Source of the DNA: Sphingomonas japonica
GTDB taxonomy: Bacteria; Pseudomonadota; Alphaproteobacteria; Sphingomonadales; Sphingomonadaceae
DNA: 64,000 nucleotides
Direction of reading: 5' to 3'
NCBI RefSeq assembly: GCF_006346325.1
Contig: NZ_VDYR01000002.1
Span: 1-64,000, forward strand
Shown: positions 1-7,766 of the stretch, in pieces
How the letters are laid out: the number at the start of each line of letters is the position of its first letter
Numbering within the stretch: the first letter of the stretch is position 1
The notes under the pieces: generated by a model
The model's input: only the letters and a program-made list of their open reading frames with translations
What the model was told of the DNA's origin: nothing
The model's database searches: none
Translations under genes and position numbers: made by a program

Positions 1-80
1 GATATAGCGATCGTGCGGCGAAAGAAAAGGTGGGAGTCTTTGTAGAGAGCGGCACAAACACGCCTTTCCAGCGCCACAAT

Positions 81-94
81 GTCCCGCTAGGGAC
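81..94. promoter_or_regulatory. Inverted repeat just upstream of the Rrf2 gene, possible operator
   Basis: The sequence GTCCC-GCTA-GGGAC forms two 5-bp arms about an uneven 4-bp centre. It ends 9 bases before the Rrf2 start codon. Rrf2 regulators often repress their own promoter, so this could be an autoregulatory operator. The position is the main support. The arms are short, and the rest of the 103-base leader shows no clear promoter boxes. Confidence 0.3.
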
Positions 95-103
95 TAGGAT
101 ATC

Positions 104-535
104 ATGTTGACGCAGCGTTCCCGTTACGCCCTTCGCGCGATGTTGTTTCTCGCCGAACATCCCGCTGGCGGCCCGCCGATCCCGATGAACCGGATCGCCG
201 AGGCGGCGAACGTGCCGCGCAAGTTCCTCGAACTCATCCTGGCCGACCTGCGCGAAGCGATGCTGCTGCACAGTCATCGCGGCAAGATGGGGGGATATTG
301 CCTGTCGAGGCCGACGCATCTGATCTCGCTCGGCGAGATCGTCCGCGTGATCGAGGGGCCGCTGGCGCTGGTGCCATGCGTCAGCCGCACCGCGTATCGC
401 CCGTGCAAGGATTGCAAGGACGAGGCGAGCTGCGCGATCCGCATCGCGATGGCGCGGGTGCGCGACGAGACCGCCCGCATCCTCGACGGCACCAGCCTTG
501 CCGACGCTGTAGCCGAGGATCTGGCTGCGGCCTGA
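104..535 (+). CDS. Rrf2 family transcriptional regulator, probably an Fe-S sensor
   Basis: This 143-residue protein has the Rrf2 layout: an N-terminal winged helix starting MLTQRSRYALRAML, with a recognition region near residues 30-50, and a cysteine cluster in the second half. Cysteines 92, 101, 104 and 110 occupy the region where IscR, RirA and NsrR bind an iron-sulfur cluster, so sensing of iron, nitric oxide or redox state is likely. The spacing is not exactly that of IscR (C-x5-C-x5-C), so I do not assign a subfamily. The gene stands alone, with no isc or suf genes beside it. Its stop is 6 bases from the stop of the convergent mscL gene. The ATG follows a short inverted repeat that may be its own operator. 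Confidence 0.85.
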   Translation: MLTQRSRYALRAMLFLAEHPAGGPPIPMNRIAEAANVPRKFLELILADLREAMLLHSHRGKMGGYCLSRPTHLISLGEIVRVIEGPLALVPCVSRTAYRPCKDCKDEASCAIRIAMARVRDETARILDGTSLADAVAEDLAAA

Positions 536-541
536 ATTGGT

Positions 542-1009
542 TCAAAGGGGTGGGTTCGTGCCCGGCCTCGCCTTCAGTTCGTCGCGGATCTCGCGCAGCA
601 GCACAATGTCGGCGGCTTCGGCAGCCGGCGGCGCGGTGCCTTCGGCCTTTTCCTTTTCCATCTTCGCCAGCATGCGATTGACGCTGCGCACGAGCAGGAA
701 GACGATGAAGGCGAGGATGACGAAATTGATCACGACCGTCAGGAACGCCCCGTATCCGAACAGCGGTACCCCGGCCTCCTTGAGCGCGGCATAGTTTTCC
801 GGCGATCCCGTGTAGGTCGCCGGGATCGGCCCCAATCGCACGAAATAGCTGGTGAAATCGAACCCGCCGAAGATCGCGCCGATCACCGGCATGATGACGT
901 CGTCGGTCAGCGATTTGGTGATCGTCCCGAACGCAGCGCCGATGATCACCCCAACTGCCAGGTCGAGGACATTGCCGCGGGCAATGAATGTCTTGAACTC
1001 GTTCAGCAT
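542..1009 (-). CDS. mscL: Large-conductance mechanosensitive channel MscL
   Basis: MscL forms a homopentameric inner-membrane pore that opens under membrane tension and protects cells from hypo-osmotic lysis. The 155-residue protein starts with the family N-terminus [20 protein letters not shown] and continues into the first pore helix (about residues 15-40, small-residue rich). A periplasmic loop covers about 50-75 and the second helix about 80-105. A charged cytoplasmic helix follows ([14 protein letters not shown], then LLREIRDEL). Length and domain order are normal for the family. It is divergent from the LemA gene, with a 90-base shared upstream region, and convergent with the Rrf2 gene. 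Confidence 0.95.
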   Translation of the reverse strand: MLNEFKTFIARGNVLDLAVGVIIGAAFGTITKSLTDDVIMPVIGAIFGGFDFTSYFVRLGPIPATYTGSPENYAALKEAGVPLFGYGAFLTVVINFVILAFIVFLLVRSVNRMLAKMEKEKAEGTAPPAAEAADIVLLREIRDELKARPGTNPPL

Positions 1010-1099
1010 GTCTCAAATGCTCCCATTGCTCGTACCGATTTCCCTTCGCACTGGCTTCGCTGCGTCTTATATACACCACACACCGAGGGGAGACCGATC

Positions 1100-1690
1100 A
1101 TGTCGCTTCGTTCCAGCCTGTTGTTCGTGGCCGCATTGGCGCTGTCGGCGTGCGGCCTCAACAGCGTGCCGACCGCCGAGGAAAATGCCAAGGCCAAATG
1201 GGCCGAGGTGCAGAACCAGTATCAGCGGCGCGCTGACCTGATCCCCAACCTCGTCAATACCGTGAAGGGATTTGCCGGGCAGGAAGAGCGGGTGCTGACG
1301 CAGGTCACCGAAGCGCGATCGCGCGCGACCTCGATCAACGTCACCACCGACGACCTGTCCGATCCGGCGACGTTCGAACGCTTCAGCCAGGCGCAGAACC
1401 AGCTGACCCAGGCGCTCGGCCAGCTGCGCACCGTCGTCGAGAATTACCCAGAGCTGACGTCGAACCAGAATTTCCTGACGCTGCAGTCGCAGCTAGAGGG
1501 GACCGAGAACCGCATCGGTATCGCCCGTCGCGATTACAACGAGGCGGTGCAGGCTTACAACACGCGCATCCGGACCTTCCCCGACGCGATCGGCGCGCGC
1601 ATCTTCCACGGTGCCGAGCCGATGACGCCGTTCGCCGCGCAGGCGGGAGCGGATACCGCGCCGACGGTCAATTTCGGTAATTCCAACTAA
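1100..1690 (+). CDS. LemA family lipoprotein
   Basis: The 196-residue product has an export signal ending in the lipobox LALSAC (cysteine about residue 18), so it is probably a lipoprotein. The mature part is the alpha-helical LemA fold: NQYQRRADLIPNLVNTVKGF is the family's most conserved stretch, followed by long helices rich in Q, N and R. The molecular role of LemA is not settled. It is usually encoded next to TPM-domain proteins, as here, with GTG of the next gene two bases after this stop. The start is supported by the SD-like AGGGGAG about 8 bases upstream. A possible -10 element (TTATATAC, 1067-1074) lies in the divergent gap with mscL. Confidence 0.88.
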   Translation: MSLRSSLLFVAALALSACGLNSVPTAEENAKAKWAEVQNQYQRRADLIPNLVNTVKGFAGQEERVLTQVTEARSRATSINVTTDDLSDPATFERFSQAQNQLTQALGQLRTVVENYPELTSNQNFLTLQSQLEGTENRIGIARRDYNEAVQAYNTRIRTFPDAIGARIFHGAEPMTPFAAQAGADTAPTVNFGNSN

Positions 1691-1691
1691 G

Positions 1692-2498
1692 GTGATCGCA
1701 CGCCTGTTTCTCGCTCTGGCGCTGCTGCTCGCCCCCGGCGCGGCGGCGGCGCAGAGCTTTCCGCCGCTGTCGGGTCGGGTGGTCGATGCCGCCAACCTGC
1801 TCGATCCTGCGCAAGAGGCTCAGCTTTCGCGACTGAGCCAGGAGATCGAGGCGGCTTCGACGCGACAGTTCGTCGTTGCCACCGTCCCCGACCTGCAAGG
1901 CTATGAGATCGAGGAGTATGGCTATCGCCTCGGGCGCGAATGGAAGATCGGGCAGGGCGAGGCGAACAACGGCGTCATCCTGCTGGTCGCACCCAACGAA
2001 CGCAAGGTACGGATCGAGGTCGGCTATGGCCTCGAGCCGATCATGACCGACGCATTGTCGAGCGTGATCGTCAACCAGACCATCCTGCCCGCGTTTCGTG
2101 ACGGCGACATGGGCGGCGGCATCGTCGCCGGGGCCGTCCAGATCGGCGAGCAGCTGCGCCTGCCGCTCGAAGCCGCGGAGGAGCGCGCCCGCACCGTGGT
2201 CGCGGAAAATGCCGACCGCGGCGATGGAGCAGGAGTCGGCATCGCGATCTTCTGGGTAATCGTGATGCTGGTGATCTTCATCGCGTTGTTCGCCAACCGT
2301 GCCAAGGGCAAGCGTTATCGCGGCGGCCGCGGGCCGGTCATCCTGTGGGGTCCGGGGTTCGGGTCGGGCTGGGGCGGCGGCAGCAGCGGCGGATCGTCCT
2401 GGGGCGGCGGTGGCGGCGGTGGCGGCTGGGGGGGAGGCGGCGGCTTTTCGGGCGGCGGCGGATCGTTCGGCGGCGGCGGCGCGTCGGGGGGCTGGTGA
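1692..2498 (+). CDS. Exported TPM-domain protein with glycine-rich tail (YgcG family)
   Basis: This 268-residue protein starts at GTG, one base after the LemA stop. It has a cleavable signal peptide (about residues 1-21, ending AAAAQS). The TPM domain (about 25-150) contains the family start SGRVVDAANLLDP and the stretch VGYGLEPIMTD. A transmembrane helix follows at about 190-212, and then a tail of roughly 55 residues built almost only from Gly, Ser, Trp and Phe. The TPM domain is thus periplasmic, tethered to the inner membrane, with the glycine-rich tail in the cytoplasm. TPM proteins have been linked to photosystem repair in plants and to envelope functions in bacteria; the precise role here is unknown. 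Its stop overlaps the next start by one base. Confidence 0.87.
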   Translation: MIARLFLALALLLAPGAAAAQSFPPLSGRVVDAANLLDPAQEAQLSRLSQEIEAASTRQFVVATVPDLQGYEIEEYGYRLGREWKIGQGEANNGVILLVAPNERKVRIEVGYGLEPIMTDALSSVIVNQTILPAFRDGDMGGGIVAGAVQIGEQLRLPLEAAEERARTVVAENADRGDGAGVGIAIFWVIVMLVIFIALFANRAKGKRYRGGRGPVILWGPGFGSGWGGGSSGGSSWGGGGGGGGWGGGGGFSGGGGSFGGGGASGGW

Positions 2499-3169
2499 TG
2501 CACCTCACCCCACAGGATCATGGCCGCGTCACCGCAGCGGTGGCGCAGGCCGAACGCACGACCGATGCCGAGATCGTGACGATCGTCGCTGATCGGTCCG
2601 ATGCCTATCATGATGTCGGGCTGCACTATGCCGTACTGGCGATGCTGCTGTTGCTCGGGCTGGCGGCATTGGTGCCCGGCGTGATCGAGGCCAAGCTGGC
2701 GCTGCTGAATCGCGGCTGGACCGGCGAGGTGTCGCCGCGCGCGGTGCTGCTGGTGGTGCTGGTGGCGCAGGCCACGTTGTTCCTCGTGGTGCGCTATGCG
2801 CTCGCATGGTTTCCGCTGCGCATGGCGGTGACGCCGCGGGCGACCAAGACCAGGCGGGTGCGGCGGCGCGCGGTGCAGCTGTTCCGGGCAAGTGCCGAGA
2901 AGCGCACGGCGACGCGCATCGGCGTGCTGCTGTATCTGAGCCTGTCCGAGCATGTCGCCGAGATCGTCGCCGACGAGGCGATCCACGCCAAGGTCCCTCC
3001 CGAGCGTTGGGGCGAGGCGATGGCGGCGCTGGTCGACCGGGTCAAGGCGGGCGACGTCGCGGGCGGGATGGTCGCCGCGGTCGAGGCGATCGGCGCGATC
3101 GTGGCGGAGCATTTCCCCAAGAGCGAGGGCGATCCCAACGAGCTGCCCGACCGGCTGATCGAACTGTGA
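2498..3169 (+). CDS. TPM-domain integral membrane protein
   Basis: The ATG at 2498 shares a base with the TGA of the upstream TPM gene (TGATG), so the two are translationally coupled. The 223-residue protein begins with a short TPM N-terminal part ([16 protein letters not shown], then [15 protein letters not shown]). It has two hydrophobic segments (about residues 43-62 and 82-104). The rest of the domain follows, including [18 protein letters not shown] and a final [16 protein letters not shown], which is typical of the cytoplasmic TPM partner in LemA-TPM-TPM operons. There is no signal peptide. An upstream in-frame extension is open to 2345, but it lies in the glycine-rich tail of the previous gene and is rejected as a start. 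Confidence 0.85.
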   Translation: MHLTPQDHGRVTAAVAQAERTTDAEIVTIVADRSDAYHDVGLHYAVLAMLLLLGLAALVPGVIEAKLALLNRGWTGEVSPRAVLLVVLVAQATLFLVVRYALAWFPLRMAVTPRATKTRRVRRRAVQLFRASAEKRTATRIGVLLYLSLSEHVAEIVADEAIHAKVPPERWGEAMAALVDRVKAGDVAGGMVAAVEAIGAIVAEHFPKSEGDPNELPDRLIEL

Positions 3170-3696
3170 TCCCCGACCACGACGCTCCGGTCGAGACGAT
3201 GTGGGCGGGAAACTACATTACCGCCAAGCGCCAGGGACGCTGGGAATATGTGTCGCGGGCACGCGGTATTCGCGCGGCCGTGATCGTCGCGATCGACGAC
3301 GGCCATGTCCTACTGGTCGATCAGTATCGCGTCCCGCTCGGCCGCCGCTGCCTTGAGCTGCCGGCCGGGCTGGTCGGGGACGAGAATGCTGACGAGGCGC
3401 CCGAGCAGGCCGCTGCGCGCGAACTGGAGGAGGAAACCGGTTACCGCGCTGCGCGCATCGTCAATTGCGGCGATTTCTTCTCGTCGCCGGGCATGGTCAG
3501 CGAGAGTTTCACTCTGGTGCGCGCCTCCGGGCTGATGCGCGTGGGCACAGGCGGCGGCGTCGATAGTGAGGACATCGCGGTCCACCGCGTCGCGATCGGC
3601 GACGTGGCGACATTCGTCGCGCAGCAACGCGCCGCGGGCATGGCGATCGACGTCAAGTTGCTGCTGTTGCTCGGGTCGGGGATCCTGGCCAGCTGA
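3166..3696 (+). CDS. NUDIX hydrolase, ADP-ribose pyrophosphatase type
   Basis: NUDIX enzymes cleave nucleoside diphosphates linked to another group. The complete box G-x5-E-x7-REL-x-EE-x-GY is visible as GDENADE...[10 protein letters not shown], about residues 71-93. It is preceded by RCLELPAGL, a pattern seen in ADP-ribose/ADP-glucose pyrophosphatases. I place the start at GTG 3166, which overlaps the preceding stop by four bases (GTGA), giving 176 residues; the long open frame to the left is an artefact. An ATG twelve codons inside is an alternative. The stop overlaps the next gene's ATG. ADP-ribose is the likeliest substrate, but sequence alone does not fix it. Confidence 0.85.
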   Translation: MIPDHDAPVETMWAGNYITAKRQGRWEYVSRARGIRAAVIVAIDDGHVLLVDQYRVPLGRRCLELPAGLVGDENADEAPEQAAARELEEETGYRAARIVNCGDFFSSPGMVSESFTLVRASGLMRVGTGGGVDSEDIAVHRVAIGDVATFVAQQRAAGMAIDVKLLLLLGSGILAS

Positions 3697-5147
3697 TGCG
3701 CGTCGCGGTGCTGGCGAGCGAGGATGATTTCGACGGCTGGCGCGACGCGGCGCGTACGCTCGCCGGTGCTCGGGTGCCGCCGGGCGAGATCGTCTGGCAG
3801 GTCGGCGACATGCCGGGCGATCTGTTCGGCGACGAAGCGGTGCGCGCCGCTGCGGCACCGGTCGCCTTCTCGGTCCCGCGCGGCTTCCTCGATCTTGCCA
3901 AGACGGTGGTACTCCACGCCGACCCGCAGCGGTTCGCGCTGCTCTATGCGCTGCTCGTCCGCCTGATCGATCAACCGCGGCTGATCGACGACCGTGCCGA
4001 TCCGGCGCTGCGTGCGCTGGAGGAAATGGCCAAGGCCGTCCGCCGCGATATTCACAAGATGCGCGCGTTCCTGCGCTTCCGCGAACTGCCGCACCAGCCC
4101 GCTCCCCCACCCGGCCACCCACAAGATGATATGGGCGGTCGGGTGGAGGAGCGGGCTAATACGGTCGACCCCGAATATGTCGCCTGGTTCGAGCCCGAGC
4201 ATCACATCGTCCGCGCCAACGCCCAGTTCTTCGTCAACCGTTTCACCGCGATGCGCTGGTCGATCCTGACACCCGCGCTGTCGATCCACTGGGACGGGGA
4301 GGTGGTCAGCGAAGCGCCGGGTGCGGTCAAGGCCGATGCGCCCGACGGCGATCCGACCGAGGAGGTGTGGAAGACCTACTACGCCTCGATCTTCAACCCC
4401 GCGCGGGTCAAGATCGGCGCGATGCTCAAGGAAATGCCGCGCAAATATTGGAAAAACATGCCCGAAACGGCGTTGGTACCGGGGCTGATCGCACAAGCGC
4501 AGCGGCGGGAGAGCGGCATGATCGAAACGGCACGGACCGCGCAGGGGGGCAATGTCACCGGGGCATGGGAGGCGCTGCGCGACGAGGCGATGGGGTGCCA
4601 GCGCTGCCCCTTGTGGAAGCCCGCGACGCAGACGGTATTCGGGGAAGGGCCGGTCGATGCGCGGATGATGTTCGTCGGCGAACAGCCCGGCGATCAGGAG
4701 GATCTCGCTGGGCGCCCGTTCGTCGGCCCGGCGGGACAGGTGTTCGACGCCGCGCTTGGCGAGGCGGGGATCGACCGCGCCACGGTGTACGTCACCAATG
4801 CGGTCAAGCATTTCAAATTCGAGCCGCGCGGCAAGCGTCGCATCCATTCCAAGCCGAATGCTGGCGAGATCGACGCCTGCCGCTGGTGGGTCGAGCAGGA
4901 GACGATGCTGGTCCAGCCCCGGCTGACCGTGGCGCTGGGGGCGACCGCCGCGCGTTCGCTGACCGGACGCACAGTGACGATCGGGCGCGAACGCGGGCGC
5001 GGGTTCGAGCTCCCCGGCGGCGGCACCGGCTTCATCACCGTCCACCCCAGCTTCCTGCTGCGCATCGACGACCCCGCCCGCGCCGAGGACGAGCGCGGGC
5101 GTTTCGTCGTGGATTTACGCGCAGCCGCGGCGTTGGTGGTGGAGTAG
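3696..5147 (+). CDS. DUF4130 (TIGR03915)-UdgX fusion, uracil-DNA binding protein
   Basis: The protein has 483 residues in two parts. Residues 1 to about 260 match the TIGR03915/DUF4130 putative DNA-metabolism domain. Residues from about 285 to the end are a family-4-like uracil-DNA glycosylase fold. Visible in that part are the Fe-S pair C301-x2-C304, the uracil-pocket motif GEQPGDQED from residue 328, and KRRIHSKP at 380-387. That last loop, with its histidine (384 here), is the signature of UdgX, which binds uracil in DNA and becomes covalently linked to the abasic site instead of turning over. The fused form is known in proteobacteria. The role of DUF4130 is not established. The gene overlaps the NUDIX stop by one base and may share its transcript. 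Confidence 0.88.
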   Translation: MRVAVLASEDDFDGWRDAARTLAGARVPPGEIVWQVGDMPGDLFGDEAVRAAAAPVAFSVPRGFLDLAKTVVLHADPQRFALLYALLVRLIDQPRLIDDRADPALRALEEMAKAVRRDIHKMRAFLRFRELPHQPAPPPGHPQDDMGGRVEERANTVDPEYVAWFEPEHHIVRANAQFFVNRFTAMRWSILTPALSIHWDGEVVSEAPGAVKADAPDGDPTEEVWKTYYASIFNPARVKIGAMLKEMPRKYWKNMPETALVPGLIAQAQRRESGMIETARTAQGGNVTGAWEALRDEAMGCQRCPLWKPATQTVFGEGPVDARMMFVGEQPGDQEDLAGRPFVGPAGQVFDAALGEAGIDRATVYVTNAVKHFKFEPRGKRRIHSKPNAGEIDACRWWVEQETMLVQPRLTVALGATAARSLTGRTVTIGRERGRGFELPGGGTGFITVHPSFLLRIDDPARAEDERGRFVVDLRAAAALVVE

Positions 5148-5153
5148 AGCTGC

Positions 5154-5229
5154 CCGTTCGTTTCGAGCGAAGTCGAGAAACTGGTCTTGGCACGTCAGGC
5201 ACGTTCTCGACGACGCTCGAAACGAACGG
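5154..5229. repeat. Dispersed palindromic element (REPIN-like) between convergent genes
   Basis: Two 26-base arms (5154-5179 and 5204-5229) are inverted copies matching at 24 of 26 positions, around a 24-base centre. The shared core is GTTTCGAGCG, followed by GTCGAGAA. The element fills the 94-base gap between the stop of the UdgX gene and the stop of the convergent aldo/keto reductase gene. It could act as a two-way transcription terminator. Related elements occur at 34393-34469 and on both sides of the GIY-YIG gene near 38.3-38.7 kb. Confidence 0.85.
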
Positions 5230-5241
5230 CAACCAAGTGGT

Positions 5242-6048
5242 CTATATCTCCAGCGGGTCGGGACCGATCCGGCCGCTCGGCGTGTCGAGTGCGTCGATCG
5301 CCGCGATGTCAGCTTCGCCCAGCGACAGATCCTTGGCGGCGAAATTGTCGGCCATGTGCGCATGGCCCGACGCCTTGGGTATCGCCGAAAAACCGTGGTG
5401 CAGATGCCAGGCGAGGATGACTTGCGCCGGGGTGGCGCCATGCTCGCCCGCGATGCGTGCGATCACCGGGTCCTCGATGGTCTTGCCCTGTCCCAGCGGA
5501 CTCCAGCTCTGGGTGACGATATCGTGCCGCGCATGAAATTCGCGCAGGCGGCGCTGCTGGAAGTGAGGGTGCAGTTCGATCTGGTTGAGCACCGGCAGCA
5601 CCCCGGTCGCGTCGGCCAGCGCCTCGATATGTTCGGGCAGGAAGTTGGCGACGCCGATCGACCTGGTCTTGCCCGCGGCGCGCAGTTCGATCAGCGTGCG
5701 CCACGCTTGGACGAACTGGCCCCCCGACGGATGCGGCCAGTGGATCAGATAGCAATCGACCGAATCGCGGCCCAGCAGCGCCAAGCTCTCGTCGAGCGCC
5801 GCCTCGGCATCGTCGTGGCGATCGTGCCACAGCTTGGTGGTCAGGAAGACATCGGGCTGGTTGATCAGCCCCGATCCGGCGCCGCGCTCATTGTCGTACA
5901 GCGCCGCGGTATCGACCAGGCGATACCCGATATCGACGGCATCGCGCACCGCGCTCGGCGCATGCGTATCAGGAATCTTGTAGGTGCCGAGCCCGAGCGC
6001 CGGGATCGAGCGCCCGTCGTTGAGCGCGAGCGTGGGGATGTCGGTCAT
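5242..6048 (-). CDS. Aldo/keto reductase
   Basis: This is a 268-residue NADPH-dependent TIM-barrel oxidoreductase of the AKR5-like bacterial group (2,5-diketo-D-gluconate reductase type). The catalytic tetrad is visible: Asp in GYRLVDTA, Tyr in AALYDNE, Lys in LTTKLWHD and His in YLIHWPHP. The cofactor-binding end KASGHAHMADNFAAKDLSL is also typical. The start is the ATG at 6048, with CGGAG eight bases upstream; the frame is open further upstream but lacks such a site. It lies 95 bases after the glucosidase gene on the same strand and could be read from the maltodextrin operon. The substrate cannot be deduced. Confidence 0.88.
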   Translation of the reverse strand: MTDIPTLALNDGRSIPALGLGTYKIPDTHAPSAVRDAVDIGYRLVDTAALYDNERGAGSGLINQPDVFLTTKLWHDRHDDAEAALDESLALLGRDSVDCYLIHWPHPSGGQFVQAWRTLIELRAAGKTRSIGVANFLPEHIEALADATGVLPVLNQIELHPHFQQRRLREFHARHDIVTQSWSPLGQGKTIEDPVIARIAGEHGATPAQVILAWHLHHGFSAIPKASGHAHMADNFAAKDLSLGEADIAAIDALDTPSGRIGPDPLEI

Positions 6049-6143
6049 GCAAAACTCCGGTTGGTTCGCCAGCACAACCGCCCGAAGCCGCCAAGGGTTC
6101 ATTCATTGCCGAGCAGATCATTGTGGGGCCGCGATGGCCTCGT

Positions 6144-7766
6144 TCAGGCGCGAAAGACCAGTGCCGCGAAGGGGCCGAGGCGGCCGGATGCGATATCGCC
6201 GGTCTGGAGCAGAATTTCACGTCCGGCCGGAAGCTGCGGCACCGTGACCGGTTCGGAGGCGAAGTTGAACGCGCAGACCACGATATCGCCTGCGTCGCTG
6301 CGACGTTCGAACACGAGCAATTGCGCATCGGCATGGGTCACGGTGATACTGCCCGAGCGCAGCGCGGGCTGGGCATGCCGCAGCGCGATGACGCGGCGAG
6401 TCCAGTGCAGCAGCGAATCGGGATCGTCGCCCTGCACATCGACCGCGAGCGCGTCATGCTCGCTGCCGTGCGGCAGCCACGGGTCGGTCGATCCAAATGC
6501 GCGGTCGTCCGCATCGGCGACCCACGGCATCGGCGTGCGGGCGCCGTCGCGCGACAGGGTCAGCGGCCAGTTGGCGATGGCCTCGGGATCGACCAGCCGG
6601 TCGAACGGGATATCGACCTGGGTCAGGCCAAGCTCCTCGCCCTGATAGAGGATGGCGTTGCCGCGCAGGCACAGCAGCAGCAGCATCTTGAGCCGTGCGA
6701 ACGGTTCGCGATGCTCGGGCGCCGCCCAGCGCGACAGCGCGCGCGGCGCATCGTGGTTCTCGAACGCCCAGCTCGGCCAGCCGTGCCCCGGCGCATCGGG
6801 CCATGCCGCCACCGCCGCCGCGACGAGGCTGGGGGTCAGCGCATCGGCATAGAGGAAGTCGAAGCCATAGGCGCTGTCGAGCCGCTCGGAACCTTGCGTA
6901 TAGAGCGCCATCTCGCGCGCCGAATGGTCGCCGCCGACTTCGGCCATCGCAAAGATCGCGCCGCGCGAATGGAGTTCGGCCGACAGCCGCTCGATGAAGC
7001 CGACAATGTCGGGGTGGCTCTGGTTATGGATCTTGTCCTGGAAATCGAACGGCCGCGTGCGCGGGCGGTTCGACGGCGGCAGCGGCGGATTGTCGCGCAA
7101 TTGCGGATCATGCATCGCGAAATTGAGCGCGTCGAAGCGGAACCCGTCGACGCCGCGATCGAGCCAGAAGCGCGCGGTGGAAATCATCGCGTCCTGCACC
7201 GCTGGATGATGCAGGTTGAGGTCGGGCTGTTCCTCGAGGAAATTGTGGAGATAATATTGACTGCGGCGTGCGTCCCATTTCCACGCCGGCCCCCCGAACA
7301 CCGATTGCCAGTTCGACGGCGGCGATCCGTCGGACTTGGCATCGGCCCAGACATACCAGTCGGCTTTGGCATTGTCGCGCGACGACCGGCTTTCGGTGAA
7401 CCACGGATGCTGGTCCGACGAATGCGAATAGACCTGGTCGATCATCACCTTGAGCCCGAGCGCGTGCGCGCGCGCGACCAGCGCATCGAAATCGGCGAGC
7501 GTGCCGAACACCGGATCCACTCCGCAGAAATCGGCGACGTCATAGCCGAAGTCGCGCATCGGCGAGGTGAAGAACGGCGACACCCAGATCGCGTCGACGC
7601 CGAGGTCGGCGATATGCCCCAGTCGCGCGGTGATACCCGGCAGGTCGCCGATACCGTCGCCATTGGCATCGGCAAAGCTGCGCGGATAGATTTGATAGAT
7701 CACCGCTCCCTTCCACCAGGGGTCGGCAACCTGCGCGGCGTGGCGGGGATGCGCGGCGAGGTTCAT
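6144..7766 (-). CDS. GH13 alpha-glucosidase
   Basis: The 540-residue enzyme hydrolyses terminal alpha-1,4-linked glucose from maltose and maltooligosaccharides. It has no signal peptide, so it probably acts on imported sugars. The family-13 barrel is complete: QIYPRSFADANGDGIGD (an oligo-1,6-glucosidase/alpha-glucosidase signature), nucleophile Asp212 in GFRFDAL, acid/base Glu276 in MAEVGG, and Asp339 in ENHD. The start at 7766 overlaps the upstream amylase stop in an ATGA junction, which indicates translational coupling. It is the fourth gene of the operon TonB receptor-halogenase-amylase-glucosidase. Small differences in substrate preference within GH13_23 cannot be read from the sequence. 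Confidence 0.92.
   Translation of the reverse strand: MNLAAHPRHAAQVADPWWKGAVIYQIYPRSFADANGDGIGDLPGITARLGHIADLGVDAIWVSPFFTSPMRDFGYDVADFCGVDPVFGTLADFDALVARAHALGLKVMIDQVYSHSSDQHPWFTESRSSRDNAKADWYVWADAKSDGSPPSNWQSVFGGPAWKWDARRSQYYLHNFLEEQPDLNLHHPAVQDAMISTARFWLDRGVDGFRFDALNFAMHDPQLRDNPPLPPSNRPRTRPFDFQDKIHNQSHPDIVGFIERLSAELHSRGAIFAMAEVGGDHSAREMALYTQGSERLDSAYGFDFLYADALTPSLVAAAVAAWPDAPGHGWPSWAFENHDAPRALSRWAAPEHREPFARLKMLLLLCLRGNAILYQGEELGLTQVDIPFDRLVDPEAIANWPLTLSRDGARTPMPWVADADDRAFGSTDPWLPHGSEHDALAVDVQGDDPDSLLHWTRRVIALRHAQPALRSGSITVTHADAQLLVFERRSDAGDIVVCAFNFASEPVTVPQLPAGREILLQTGDIASGRLGPFAALVFRA

Noticed and set aside
3441..5045. 534-codon frame antisense to the UdgX fusion
   Set aside because: Arginine-rich, no motif; the opposite strand carries Fe-S and KRRIHSKP motifs.
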